From NCBI GenBank assembly GCA_031394355.1, contig JANNSU010000085.1:1-55244 (forward strand): a DNA stretch of 55,244 bases. Direction: 5' to 3'. The first letter of the stretch is position 1, and each line of letters begins with the position of its first letter. Below, in pieces: positions 1 to 9,332 of this stretch. The notes under the pieces are model-generated. The model saw nothing but the letters and a program-made list of their open reading frames with translations. It ran no database searches and was not told where the DNA came from. The translations under genes were made by a program, and so were the position numbers. This DNA comes from JAEUMY01 sp031394355 (GTDB lineage: Bacteria; Pseudomonadota; Gammaproteobacteria; Burkholderiales; Usitatibacteraceae).

Positions 1-3000
1 GTGGCGCTGGCATGTCTTTCTGCACAAGTCGCGGCACGGCAAGCATCTAACTACCCGTCTAGTTGCGAGCAGAACGGTGGAGCGTTTGAATGCAAGCCGG
101 GGACGGTCGGAGAAAAGTCATTTTACGTACCACAATCCGTATGCGCGAATGCCTATTGGCTCTCGGTCGGTGAGCACTGCAGATCGCTTGCGGAGGCAGG
201 GGCGAAGGCGGCTGAAAACGCATTGCAGAACCCGTACTGGTGCCAGATGGAATTTCAGGGTGAAGTAGCGCCTTGGTTCCCTGCGGTATCTATACTTGGC
301 CGTGAATGGAAGCAAGAGGGCTATGTAAAGTTCAAGGATGGCACGCTCAATTCGAGCGGTGTTTGCGTGCAGTTGACCTTCCCTCATCGTACAGGCACGG
401 GATATTGGGAACGAGAAGTCAAGTGTGAACCGGGTTGGGTACCCTTTAACAATGCCGTCTGCATGCGTCGTGTTCATGAATGCGATACGTGCACGGTGGG
501 AAATCCCATAGACCCGATTCTTGGTCGCAAGATTCAGCACGAAGTCGACTACGTTCACGCGAATTCTTCGCTGCTGAATTTTAGTCGAACCTATCGCAGT
601 GAAGCCTTCGATCACGTTCGGCCGGAGCCCACGAGTCCGTTCACACCCACGCCGCCCGTTCCGACATTCGGTCCGCACTGGCATCACAGCTTTCAGCAGC
701 GCTTGGCGACTGATACCACTGGTTCAGTCTCTGTAGCCTACTTCTACAACAGGCAAGGAGAGAAGCAGACATTCACCCTGATCGGCGGGGCCTGGAAACC
801 GCGTAGCCACCGCCGTGAGACTCTGCATGAGATACCGGGCGCGACTGGCACGATGGTTCGATGGGTTCACATCTCCACAGACAATACTAGCCATCAGTTT
901 GATAGCAGCGGCAAGCTGGTCTCCATCAAGGACGCATCCGGGAGATCAGTTCAACTCGATTACACCGATGGCACCGGAATCGGCCCCAACTCATCGGTCA
1001 TCGTGGGCACCAGCTCGCCAGCGCCGGCAGGCCTTCTGTTGCGGGTTAAAGATGACTTCAACAGGGCGCTTACGTTCAGCTATCGCGCTGATCTCCAGCT
1101 TCACGGCGTCAACACGCCGGACGGCGACATTACCTACGACTATGACGCGGGCATTCGCATCGAAAAAGTTACATTCCCTGGTGGTCAATTTCGCGCATAT
1201 CAATACAACAACAACCAGCCTTTGAGCGGCCGGGTTGGAATCGATTGGCAGCTCACCGCGATCACCGACGAGACCGGCACCCAGTACGCCAAATTTACCT
1301 ATGACGCAGCCGGCCGGGCCAAGACAACGGAACGTGCGGGTGACGTGAACAAGTATGAAGTGACCTATGGCTGGACGGGATCACCTTCCAGCTCAACTTT
1401 CAGTACGACTATCAAGGATCCACTCCTGACGACCTCAACGCGCAGCGTCAAACTGGAAAACGGGGTTTACCGTGATTCAGGTGCCGCTCGGCCTTGCGGC
1501 ACGCCAGGCTGCACGGGGGAGGCAACGCGTAATGTCGAATATCATCCGAGTCCCAACGCAGGCTTTGTCCTGGCCCGAACCGACTTTGGTGGTAGCAAAT
1601 CCTGTCATGGTTATGACTTTGCCCGCGCACTTGAGACTTCCCGTATCGAAGGACTCACGACGACGGACAACTGCACCCTCCAACTAGCGGCCAGTACGCT
1701 TGTGGCACCGGTCCGCAAGACCAGTACCAGTTGGTCTGCGTCGCAACAGGTGCCAGTCATCATTGCGGAACCGAAGCGGCGTACCACGCTCAAGTACTAC
1801 AGTGACGTCGGCGCCAGCTGTGCGCCGGCCGGTGCATCACCGCTGCTTCTATGCGAGAAAATGGTAGAGGCAACGACGGACGTTACGGGCGCAAGTGGAC
1901 TTGCTGCCGCGCTGGACAACACCGTCCCCGCTCGCATCTGGCGCTGGACCTACAACGCTGTGGGGCAGGTACTGACCGCGACCGACCCGCGCAACAACGT
2001 CACCACCTATACCTATCACACAGTCACCACGTCTCTTGTCACCCAAGGCGATCTCGCCAGTATCACGACACCCGCACCGGCCGCTGGCCAACCTGCCTTC
2101 GTCACGCAGTTCACCGAATATGACGGTGCAGGGCGGTTGAAGAAAATGATCGATCCCAATGGTCTGGAGACCACGCTCACCTATTGGCCGCGCGGCTGGC
2201 TCAAGACTCGGACGCTTGGCAGCGTCTCCCAGCAACCCGAGCAAACCAGCTATGACTACGACAATGTCGGTCAGCTCAAAAAAGTGACACAGCCGGACGG
2301 CAGTTTCATTGAGTACTTCTACGACAATGCCCAACGTCTCCAGAAAATTCAGGACGGTCTGGGCAACAGCATCACCTACACCCTCGACAACATGGGCAAC
2401 CGCAGTGCCGAGAATGTGAGAGACGCTGCACAAACCCTTGCGCGCAGCCTCTCGCGGGAGTACGACGCGCTCAACAGGCTCAAGTTTGACCGCGGCGGCA
2501 CCACGCCGCAGCCGGTTACGCAGTACGGCTACGACAACCTGGGCAACTTGAAGAAAGTCACCGACCCGCTCGCCCGTGCCACCGACAACGACTACGATGC
2601 CCTGAACCGGCTCATCAAGGTCACCGACCCACAATCGCCCACGCGCGGGGTCACGGAGTATGGCTACGACGGTCAGGACAACCTCACCACCGTGAAAGAC
2701 CCGAAGGGCAACAGCACGACCTATGTGTACAACGGTCTGGGCGACCGCACCCAACAAGTCAGCCCTGATACCGGCACCACGACGTTCACCTTCGACGTGG
2801 CTGGCAATATCCTTACCAGCGCCGATGCAAGAGGTGTCACTGCGACCTACTCGTATGACGCCTTGAACCGCGTTACGCAAGTGGTCTTCAGCAAGGCTGG
2901 TAGCGCTTCAGAAACCCACACCTGGACCTATGACACCTGTGTTAATGGCAAGGGCCGCCTCTGTACTGTCACCGACACCAGTGGCAGCACCGCGTATGCC

Positions 3001-6000
3001 TACGACATCAAGGGCCGAATCACAGGCAAGATCCAGACCGTGAATGCCCTGGGTGCCGTGCCTGCGCGCAGCTTCACTGTTGGCTATGGCTACAACGCGG
3101 CCGGCCAGCACGCCACGGTCACGCTGCCCTCTGGCGAAGTGCAGTCCTACGGTTACAACGGCAACAACCAGCTCGTCGGCCTCAGCACCACGCCGGTGGG
3201 CGGCACCGCCACACCTATTCTTGCCAATGCGGGGTATGAACCCTTCGGTCCCGTCGCTGGCTGGACTTGGGGCAATGGCCTGAAGAGTTTCTTCGATTAC
3301 GACCTGGACGGCCGTCTCGCCCAGACAGAAACCCAGAAGCCTGACCAGACCGCGCTCCTCAAAAAGCAGATCGGCTGGGATGTTGCCAGCCGTGTAACCA
3401 GTCTCAACGACCTGGTCACCGCGAGCCTGAATCGAACATACGGCTACGACGCCGTTGACCGGCTCACCGGCATGACGGCAGGCACCGATAGCCAGACCCT
3501 CACGTACGACAAGAACGGCAACCGGCTCACCCAAAGTGCCGCCACAGCCGGCAGCACCGTCAACACCAGCTACACCGTTCCCGGCACCAGCAACCGCATG
3601 GATGGCATCAGCATCTCCGGTGGAGCCAGCACTGCCTATGTCTACGACGCCGTCGGCAACCCCACTCAGATTGGCAGCAATACCTTCACCTACAATCTTG
3701 CCAATCGGCTCGCGCAAGTGAACGGTGGTGCCCTTGCGGAATACCGCCTCAACGCGCAGGGTCAGCGCGTCCTCAAGGTCACCGCGTCAGGTGCGCTCTA
3801 CTTCGTCTACGACGAACAAGGCAGGTTGCTTGGCGAATATTCGCAAGGAACGACAAGCGCCCAACGCGTGCGTGAACACGTGTGGTTCAACGACCGGCCG
3901 GTCGCAGTGCTGACGCCGCAGAGCGCCACGCCGGTGGAACAAACCCTCGACAACACCAGCCCGGCTCCCGGTTTCGCCACCGTCGGCACCTGGACAGCCG
4001 GCACGGCTGTCTCAGGCTACCTCGGCAGCAACTACCTTTCCCACGCCCCGGGTGGCGATGCCGTCGGTGCCCTCATTCTCGACAACATCCCCAGCTCAGG
4101 CACCACGTTCACCACCAGCGGCACCTGGACCGCCAGCACGGCAGTTGGGGGCTACCTCGGCAGCAACTACCTCGCCAAGCCCGCCAACGACATCCCGCCT
4201 TCCGCCCTCATCGTGGACAACGTCAGTCCGCAGTTCAGCGTCACTGGCACCTGGACACCCGCCACCGCCATACCCGGCTTCGTGGGCAGCAACTACCACT
4301 TCAAGACCCCCAACGACGTCCCGCCCGCCGCAGTCATCGTCGATAACGAGGCACCCGGCACCAGCACCACGGGCACGTGGCCCACCTCCACCTCGGTCGG
4401 TGGCTTCTACGGCAGCCACTACCAGCCCCACCCCGGCGGCAGCGGCAGCAACACCTTTACCTGGACGACACCCTTGCCGCAGGCAGGCAGCTATCAGGTG
4501 TATGCCCGCTGGACGGCACACCCCAACCGCGCCAGCAATGCTTCCTACATCCTCACCACCCAGAGCGGCCCGGTCACGGTGACGGTCAACCAGCAGGCCA
4601 ACACCGGGAGCTGGCAATCGCTCGGCACTCACGCATTGCCCGCCACCGGCAGCGTCACGCTCTCTGATCAGGCCGATGGCTACGTGATTGCCGATGCGGT
4701 GATGTTCGTCCCCGTCGGTGCTGCCCCGCCCACGGCGACCTGGACGGCCACCGTGACGCCGGGCACCTATCAGGTCTATGCCCGCTGGACAGCGCATGAG
4801 AACAGGGCCAGCAATGCTACCTATACGATTGCCACCCAGAGCGGCACCCAGTCGGTGACCGTGAACCAGCAAGCCAACGGCGGCACCTGGCAACTGTTGG
4901 GCACCCATGCCCTGCCGGCCGCCGCCACCATCAGTTTGACTGACCAGGCCGACGGCATTGTGATTGCCGATGCGGTGATGCTGGTGGCCGCAGGTGCCCC
5001 CCCGGCCACCGCCACGTGGAGCACCACGCTGGCTCAACCGGGCCGCTACCGCGTCTATGCGCGTTGGACAGAACATGCGAACCGCGCCAGCAATGCGGCC
5101 TACAGCATCGCCACCCAGACCGGCCCACAGACAGTAACGGTGAACCAGCAAGACAATGGCGGACAGTGGAACCTGCTGGGCACGCATGACCTGCCGGTCA
5201 ATGCCAGCATCAGCCTCACCGATCAAGCCAATGGCATGGTCGTGGCCGATGCCATCAAGCTGGAGGCAGAAGCGAGCTTGCCGGAGTACGCGGCCTGGAC
5301 GCCAAATCTCACCACAGCGGCACGCTACGAGGTGTTTGCACGATGGACGCAGAACGGTAACCGGGCCACACAGGCCAGATATGTCATCACCCATCAGGGC
5401 GGGACTACCGAGGTCACCAAGAACCAGCAGCAGAATGGCGGGACTTGGCAGTCGCTGGGGACGTTTACGTTCAACCCGGGACAGAATGTGAAGCTGGTCT
5501 CAGGCAATCAAGGCTTTGTGATTGCGGATGGGATGCGGTTCACGCCGGCAGTAGATCAGCCGAGTGGGGGGTCGGGGGTGCATTATGTGCATGCCGATCA
5601 TCTCGGTTCACCGCGCGCAATAACACGACCCAGCGACAACCAAGTCGTCTGGAAGTGGGACTCGGTTGAGCCGTTCGGGAACAACCCAGCAAACGAGAAC
5701 CCGAGTGGTCTCGGTACGTTCCAGATGAATCTACGACACCCTGGGCAATACTACGACCAGGAGGTCAACACTTTCTACAACTACAACCGTGATTACGATT
5801 CGGCTACAGGTCGATACAGGCAGAGTGATCCGATTGGGTTGAAGGGTGGACTCAATACCTTTGCGTATGCCGCCAGCAATCCCCTTGCAGCATTCGATCC
5901 TTTCGGGCTTTCTTGGGTACTAACGAACCAGAAGCCTGGCGGCAGAAATACGATAGGGTGTGATGGCGATAAACCGCGCACTTTTCTACGTGATCCCGCA

Positions 6001-6306
6001 AATGCAGGGTACAAATGCCCCTTGATTGTTGCCTGCATGGAAGTTCATGAACAAGTTCACCTGCAAGAGGCGCTTCTCTACAACCCAAAGATATGCGCGG
6101 GAAACAAGGGAAAGGGTGAGCGGGTCATCGGTTTCGCCAGCCCGAGTAACCGGGCACAGATGGAAATGGAAATTCGGGCATATCTTGCCGAGTTAGCATG
6201 CCTTCGAATTACCTATTCATGTGTTGGCTCGGACTGCCAAGTTGAAGTTCGTCGCCGCGTGCTGGATGTTGAGCAGCTAATCGCCCGACATGTGGCGAAA
6301 ATATAG
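1..6306 (+). CDS. RHS/YD-repeat polymorphic toxin protein with HExxH C-terminal tail (5' end cut by window edge)
   Basis: Giant RHS protein of the contact-dependent toxin type. The frame runs into the window edge, and the first residues look like the end of a signal peptide, so a short N-terminal piece is probably missing. Order: Cys-rich head (1-160); entry segment with NPIDP and GRK like DUF6531 (about 165-200); a long run of YD repeats (about 200-1310); an insertion of golvesin/Xly-type domains (about 1316-1852); the conserved RHS tip from HADHLGSPRAITRP to DPIGL and DPFGL (about 1863-1971); then a variable tail to 2101. The tail carries HEQVH at 2016-2020 with acidic residues about 40-50 positions later, the layout of a zinc metallopeptidase, so peptidase toxicity is inferred. 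The next gene encodes a secreted protein in the immunity position. No VgrG, PAAR or other delivery gene is visible here. Confidence 0.9.
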   Translation: MALACLSAQVAARQASNYPSSCEQNGGAFECKPGTVGEKSFYVPQSVCANAYWLSVGEHCRSLAEAGAKAAENALQNPYWCQMEFQGEVAPWFPAVSILGREWKQEGYVKFKDGTLNSSGVCVQLTFPHRTGTGYWEREVKCEPGWVPFNNAVCMRRVHECDTCTVGNPIDPILGRKIQHEVDYVHANSSLLNFSRTYRSEAFDHVRPEPTSPFTPTPPVPTFGPHWHHSFQQRLATDTTGSVSVAYFYNRQGEKQTFTLIGGAWKPRSHRRETLHEIPGATGTMVRWVHISTDNTSHQFDSSGKLVSIKDASGRSVQLDYTDGTGIGPNSSVIVGTSSPAPAGLLLRVKDDFNRALTFSYRADLQLHGVNTPDGDITYDYDAGIRIEKVTFPGGQFRAYQYNNNQPLSGRVGIDWQLTAITDETGTQYAKFTYDAAGRAKTTERAGDVNKYEVTYGWTGSPSSSTFSTTIKDPLLTTSTRSVKLENGVYRDSGAARPCGTPGCTGEATRNVEYHPSPNAGFVLARTDFGGSKSCHGYDFARALETSRIEGLTTTDNCTLQLAASTLVAPVRKTSTSWSASQQVPVIIAEPKRRTTLKYYSDVGASCAPAGASPLLLCEKMVEATTDVTGASGLAAALDNTVPARIWRWTYNAVGQVLTATDPRNNVTTYTYHTVTTSLVTQGDLASITTPAPAAGQPAFVTQFTEYDGAGRLKKMIDPNGLETTLTYWPRGWLKTRTLGSVSQQPEQTSYDYDNVGQLKKVTQPDGSFIEYFYDNAQRLQKIQDGLGNSITYTLDNMGNRSAENVRDAAQTLARSLSREYDALNRLKFDRGGTTPQPVTQYGYDNLGNLKKVTDPLARATDNDYDALNRLIKVTDPQSPTRGVTEYGYDGQDNLTTVKDPKGNSTTYVYNGLGDRTQQVSPDTGTTTFTFDVAGNILTSADARGVTATYSYDALNRVTQVVFSKAGSASETHTWTYDTCVNGKGRLCTVTDTSGSTAYAYDIKGRITGKIQTVNALGAVPARSFTVGYGYNAAGQHATVTLPSGEVQSYGYNGNNQLVGLSTTPVGGTATPILANAGYEPFGPVAGWTWGNGLKSFFDYDLDGRLAQTETQKPDQTALLKKQIGWDVASRVTSLNDLVTASLNRTYGYDAVDRLTGMTAGTDSQTLTYDKNGNRLTQSAATAGSTVNTSYTVPGTSNRMDGISISGGASTAYVYDAVGNPTQIGSNTFTYNLANRLAQVNGGALAEYRLNAQGQRVLKVTASGALYFVYDEQGRLLGEYSQGTTSAQRVREHVWFNDRPVAVLTPQSATPVEQTLDNTSPAPGFATVGTWTAGTAVSGYLGSNYLSHAPGGDAVGALILDNIPSSGTTFTTSGTWTASTAVGGYLGSNYLAKPANDIPPSALIVDNVSPQFSVTGTWTPATAIPGFVGSNYHFKTPNDVPPAAVIVDNEAPGTSTTGTWPTSTSVGGFYGSHYQPHPGGSGSNTFTWTTPLPQAGSYQVYARWTAHPNRASNASYILTTQSGPVTVTVNQQANTGSWQSLGTHALPATGSVTLSDQADGYVIADAVMFVPVGAAPPTATWTATVTPGTYQVYARWTAHENRASNATYTIATQSGTQSVTVNQQANGGTWQLLGTHALPAAATISLTDQADGIVIADAVMLVAAGAPPATATWSTTLAQPGRYRVYARWTEHANRASNAAYSIATQTGPQTVTVNQQDNGGQWNLLGTHDLPVNASISLTDQANGMVVADAIKLEAEASLPEYAAWTPNLTTAARYEVFARWTQNGNRATQARYVITHQGGTTEVTKNQQQNGGTWQSLGTFTFNPGQNVKLVSGNQGFVIADGMRFTPAVDQPSGGSGVHYVHADHLGSPRAITRPSDNQVVWKWDSVEPFGNNPANENPSGLGTFQMNLRHPGQYYDQEVNTFYNYNRDYDSATGRYRQSDPIGLKGGLNTFAYAASNPLAAFDPFGLSWVLTNQKPGGRNTIGCDGDKPRTFLRDPANAGYKCPLIVACMEVHEQVHLQEALLYNPKICAGNKGKGERVIGFASPSNRAQMEMEIRAYLAELACLRITYSCVGSDCQVEVRRRVLDVEQLIARHVAKI
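3833..3844. repeat. GCGAATATTCGC palindrome, perfect
   Basis: In the RHS gene, read as GEYSQ. Confidence 0.85.
3946..5556 (+). repeat. Golvesin/Xly-type domain repeats: four heads followed by four tails
   Basis: Within the RHS gene, four copies of a head motif (xDNxxP...GTWTxxTxVxGxxGSNY, about 40-44 residues apart, near 3949, 4081, 4215 and 4342) are followed by four copies of the tail motif (YxVYARWTxHxNRASNAxY, then TVNQQxNxGxWxxLGTH and VIADAVM, about 93 residues apart, near 4492, 4768, 5047 and 5326). Only the last head and first tail are adjacent as in a normal single domain. Family assignment is by motif and is moderately sure; the head/tail counts are read directly. Confidence 0.75.
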
Positions 6307-6319
6307 CGAGGGGTATTAA

Positions 6320-6838
6320 GTGACAATCTGGCTAAAGCGTATGTTCTTATTGGCAGGTGCATTAGCACTTTTGCATCTCGCCGTCGCTGCTCAAGCTCAG
6401 GGTCGTGCAGGAGCAGTTATCCCCATTGCGGAAACCTTAGAGGTCGGAAACAAGAATGGGCGTCCATTGATCCAGATCTCGCTAAAGAACATTTCAACGA
6501 AGCAAATCTACGTGTTCTCCGGAGACCTGCCCTGGTCTTCAACGGTGGGCGGGGTTCAGTTAATTGGAGTGGCTGCAAAGCGCGTCGATGAGCCACTTCG
6601 GAAGGTCTATCTCGTAGTCAACCCCGTTGGCTGGGTTAGTCTCATGCCTGGGGAAGAGATTAAGGGCCAGATTGAAGTTGGCGACGTTTTCCCTGAGTTG
6701 AGCAATGCGAAAAGGCTAGATGACATCCTTCTGTTCTGGACGCATGACTGGGTTGTGTACAAGGAGCCGGACCCGCGAAAGGAATTTGCCAAAGGCAGAT
6801 TTGGTGGAATGCTCGTGCTTCCAAAGCAAACACCCTGA
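6320..6838 (+). CDS. Secreted immunity-protein candidate for the HExxH RHS tail
   Basis: A 172-residue protein of no family I recognise. The N terminus (basic MTIWLKR, then a hydrophobic stretch ending AVAAQAQG) is a clear Sec signal peptide, so the mature protein of about 145 residues should be periplasmic. It starts with GTG after GAGGGG at 6308-6313, only 13 bases after the RHS stop, and is followed two bases after its stop by a displaced RHS tip. That position is where cognate immunity genes sit in RHS loci. A periplasmic immunity protein would fit a toxin acting on a periplasmic or envelope target. The immunity role is inferred from position; the sequence itself shows no diagnostic motif. 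Confidence 0.6.
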   Translation: MTIWLKRMFLLAGALALLHLAVAAQAQGRAGAVIPIAETLEVGNKNGRPLIQISLKNISTKQIYVFSGDLPWSSTVGGVQLIGVAAKRVDEPLRKVYLVVNPVGWVSLMPGEEIKGQIEVGDVFPELSNAKRLDDILLFWTHDWVVYKEPDPRKEFAKGRFGGMLVLPKQTP

Positions 6839-6840
6839 AA

Positions 6841-7572
6841 GTGCATGCCGATCATCTGGGCACGCCGAGAGCGATTACGCGACCTGCCGACAACCAACTC
6901 GTTTGGAAGTGGGACAACACTGAACCCTTCGGCAACAGCCTGCCCAACGAGAATCCGAGCGGGCTGGGTGTCTTCCAGATGAACCTACGACATCCTGGGC
7001 AATACTACGACCAGGAGGTCAATACTTTCTACAACTATCATCGCGACTACGACCCATCGACAGGGCGCTATAGACAGAGTGATCCGATTGGAATAAGAGA
7101 TGGCCTCAACACCTATGCCTATGTGGGCAGTAGGCCGCTAGTGGGTACGGATCCGTATGGCCTTTACACCTGCTACTACAGCATCTCCAGCGGAGCCATG
7201 GAGTGTCGGGCGGACAACGATGGCAATCCGGATTTCTGGATACCAGGGTGGTCATCTGGAAAAGGGCGGTGCAAGGATCAGCCCAATTGCGGCTATGAGA
7301 AGAATGAAGGCCCTACACCAAGACTTACTTGCTACCGCATTGGCGATGAGCTTGCCCCGAAGAAGGATAAGCCCAATAGATTCCGGCGAAATCTAAGTCC
7401 TGTAGATCCTCGTTTTGTAAAGCCGAGGGACGATTTGCAAATTCATAGCTGCGGCAACACTGTACAAGATGGGTGCTCAATCGGTTGCATCGTCAACACG
7501 GATGCGGTTGTGAAGATATTTAGCACCTACATGAATCGTGAGTCCAAAAACATCGTTTGTGTCTCCGATTGA
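6841..7572 (+). CDS. Displaced RHS tip cassette with L,D-transpeptidase/Tlde1-like tail (probably silent)
   Basis: A 243-codon orphan RHS C-terminal end with no secretion signal, YD repeats or convincing ribosome-binding site. Its first ~105 residues repeat the tip of the full RHS gene (HADHLGTPRAITRP, NLRHPGQYYDQEVNTFYNY, DPIG, DPYGL), and the DNA matches 5587-5890 closely. The tail is unrelated to the HExxH tail. It has GPTP followed by CYRIG (157-168) and an IH...SIGCI pattern with His202 and Cys216, resembling the GPIPxGxYxI and H...[S/T]xGC layout of DUF2778/Tlde1 L,D-transpeptidase-like effectors that act on peptidoglycan. This is the standard structure of a displaced toxin tip that could be recombined onto the full RHS gene. 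Expression from the GTG at 6841 is doubtful. Confidence 0.65.
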   Translation: MHADHLGTPRAITRPADNQLVWKWDNTEPFGNSLPNENPSGLGVFQMNLRHPGQYYDQEVNTFYNYHRDYDPSTGRYRQSDPIGIRDGLNTYAYVGSRPLVGTDPYGLYTCYYSISSGAMECRADNDGNPDFWIPGWSSGKGRCKDQPNCGYEKNEGPTPRLTCYRIGDELAPKKDKPNRFRRNLSPVDPRFVKPRDDLQIHSCGNTVQDGCSIGCIVNTDAVVKIFSTYMNRESKNIVCVSD

Positions 7573-7583
7573 GGAGAGTATTC

Positions 7584-8123
7584 ATGGAGATCAAAACACT
7601 TCTTTCAGCAGCAGTTCTTTTGCTCTTTCTCACAACAGCAAGAGCAAGCACTGCAAGTAACAATTCAGTTGAAGAACCAACTGCCGGCCCGGTTCCGAAG
7701 GCAGTAATCGCTCTGCGCTACTTGCAACTGAGGGGCTTTGAAACAATGAGTGATGAGGAAAAGGAGCTCGGGCGAGACGCGCTTGAAGATGTGGTTGATG
7801 GCTATAGGCGACGCAATGATGGGCAGGCCCTACGAGAACTTGTTCAACTTCGCTCCATTTACCTGGGGGAATCAATTGAGCGAGATCTTGCTTGTGTAAT
7901 TGAGGGCAAGGGGGCAGCAATTCGCACTCGCCTCGTTGCAGCGACCAAGGCCGATAAGACTCCATGTCAAATCCATTTGGAGAAAATGCTCTCGTCTGCT
8001 TCCTTGCCGCGTCCATCCGGAAGTGATCAGGAAGAGTTGATGGTTTGCTTGACACTCAAGGAGTACAGGCAGCGACTGCTAGAGCACACTGCTGCCATCG
8101 ACAAGAAGAAAACCTGCAAATAG
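7584..8123 (+). CDS. Secreted immunity-protein candidate for the displaced RHS tip
   Basis: A protein of about 179 residues, family not recognised. I chose ATG at 7584 because GAGGAG lies at 7571-7576 and the protein then opens with a good Sec signal peptide (MEIKTLLSAAVLLLFLTTARAS). The rest is charged and probably helical, with scattered cysteines. It follows the Tlde1-like tip by 11 bases, the usual immunity position. A periplasmic location matches a peptidoglycan-acting toxin. Immunity function is inferred from position and export signal only. Confidence 0.6.
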   Translation: MEIKTLLSAAVLLLFLTTARASTASNNSVEEPTAGPVPKAVIALRYLQLRGFETMSDEEKELGRDALEDVVDGYRRRNDGQALRELVQLRSIYLGESIERDLACVIEGKGAAIRTRLVAATKADKTPCQIHLEKMLSSASLPRPSGSDQEELMVCLTLKEYRQRLLEHTAAIDKKKTCK

Positions 8124-8127
8124 TAGT

Positions 8128-8173
8128 CATGCCGATCATCTCGGATCTCCGCGCGCAATAACTAGGCCCAGCA
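8128..8173 (+). pseudogene. Stub of a third displaced RHS tip
   Basis: About 45 bases matching the start of the conserved RHS tip (catgccgatcatctcgg, then the ATAAC...CCCAGC segment; compare 5590-5633 and 6844-6890). The match stops shortly before the IS30 left end at 8214, so a third toxin cassette was probably lost. Confidence 0.7.
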
Positions 8174-8213
8174 CGGAAAAAAGGGGTCAGGTCTAGCAAA
8201 GTAGCATTTCCGA

Positions 8214-9327
8214 GGTGCATTCAACTTCCAACTGCACCACGCGTAGCTTTGCGGGCGACTTCAGCGGGTGTTCGGTAGTCGAGACATTTGCGTGGTCGAT
8301 TATTCATTGCTTGGGCGACCGCTGCAAGTTCCCTGTCTGAGACCTTGGAGAAATCCGTGCCCTTCGGGTAGTAGCGTCGCAGCCTGCCATTTGCATTCTC
8401 GTTGGCGCCCCGCTGCCACGCGCTGTAGGGATTGGCAAAGTAAATGGATAGTCCGGTGGCGCGCTCGACGTGTTTGAACCCTGCGAACTCCTTCCCGTTG
8501 TCAAGTGTCAGCGTGCGTCGCCATGACTGGGGCAGGCGATTGAATTGTGCAATCTTCGTCTGCGCCACGGCAGCTGCGGTTCGGTTGGGAACCTTGCTCA
8601 CCAGCAGATACCGACTCTTGCGCTCAACCTGGGTGACCAGACAGCACCGGGTACGCCGACCATAAACAGTGTCACCCTCCCAGTCGCCGAAGCGAGTTCG
8701 ATCCTCGACCACAGCGGGTCGTGCAGTGATCGATATGCGCCCCGGAATCAGTCCACGCAGGCTGCCATAGCGGCGTTGGCGGCGGCGACGTTTGTGGCTG
8801 AGGTCGAGACACCGGTAGAGCTGGCCGCCATTCAATGCACCCTGATGCACCCAGCGATAGATGGCCTCTGGGCTGACGCGCATCGCCTGTTGGCGTGGGA
8901 AGTCGATGGGAAGACGGCCAGCAATGCACTCGGGTGACCAGCGTTCATGCAGCCTGTCGGTGACGTACTGGAACAACGGCGCGTGACTGCGCCGCCGGCG
9001 GTGACGCGCATGGGCCTTGCGTGCATCGGCCTTGGGTTGCGCCACGGTGTACCAGTAGACGCCGCCAAAGGGAGGACCGTTGCGCTTGAGTTCCCGTGCA
9101 ATCGTGGTGTGATGACGCCCCAGTCGACGCCCGATCTCGCGAAGACTCAACTTGTGAATCTTCAGATGGGCAATCACGTAGCGCTCTTCAGAGGTAAGCT
9201 GTTTGTAGGACATGGAGTGTGTTCCTGGCAGGTGAGTGGGTCGCGTTGCTCACACTACCAAAACATCCTCCGTGTCCTACCCGCTACTACCTGCCATCAA
9301 GTGGTGCACTTAGATGTTGAATGCACC
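8214..9327 (-). mobile_element. IS30-family insertion sequence
   Basis: A complete element of about 1.11 kb. Imperfect terminal inverted repeats lie at 8214-8240 and 9301-9327 and match at 24 of 27 positions (outer end GGTGCATTCAAC, inner end TGCACCAC). One transposase gene on the minus strand fills the interior, and its stop codon lies inside the left repeat. I cannot see a clear target duplication; IS30 elements typically make only 2-3 bp. Confidence 0.88.
8221..9213 (-). CDS. IS30-family transposase
   Basis: A 330-residue transposase of normal IS30 length that appears intact. The N-terminal helix-turn-helix reads LTSEERYVIAHLK...SLREIGRRLGRHHTTIARELKRN. The DDE catalytic core shows Asp in GDWEGDTV, Asp in TLDNGKEF and Glu in ANENANGRLR, followed by the YYPKGTDF stretch typical of the family. 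No frameshift or stop interrupts it, so the element may still be active. It lies between an RHS tip stub and a transporter remnant, which suggests it took part in a deletion there. Confidence 0.95.
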   Translation of the reverse strand: MSYKQLTSEERYVIAHLKIHKLSLREIGRRLGRHHTTIARELKRNGPPFGGVYWYTVAQPKADARKAHARHRRRRSHAPLFQYVTDRLHERWSPECIAGRLPIDFPRQQAMRVSPEAIYRWVHQGALNGGQLYRCLDLSHKRRRRQRRYGSLRGLIPGRISITARPAVVEDRTRFGDWEGDTVYGRRTRCCLVTQVERKSRYLLVSKVPNRTAAAVAQTKIAQFNRLPQSWRRTLTLDNGKEFAGFKHVERATGLSIYFANPYSAWQRGANENANGRLRRYYPKGTDFSKVSDRELAAVAQAMNNRPRKCLDYRTPAEVARKATRGAVGS

Positions 9328-9332
9328 CCACG

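Noticed and set aside
1849..5394. Long minus-strand open frames of about 340 and 430 codons opposite the RHS gene
   Set aside because: They are shadows of a high-GC repeat-coding strand, with no start signals, domain pattern or family resemblance.
8176..8195. AAAAAAGGGGTCAGGTCT-like segment beside the IS30 left end
   Set aside because: It looks like a mobile-element edge motif, but no second copy or partner is visible, so it cannot be supported.
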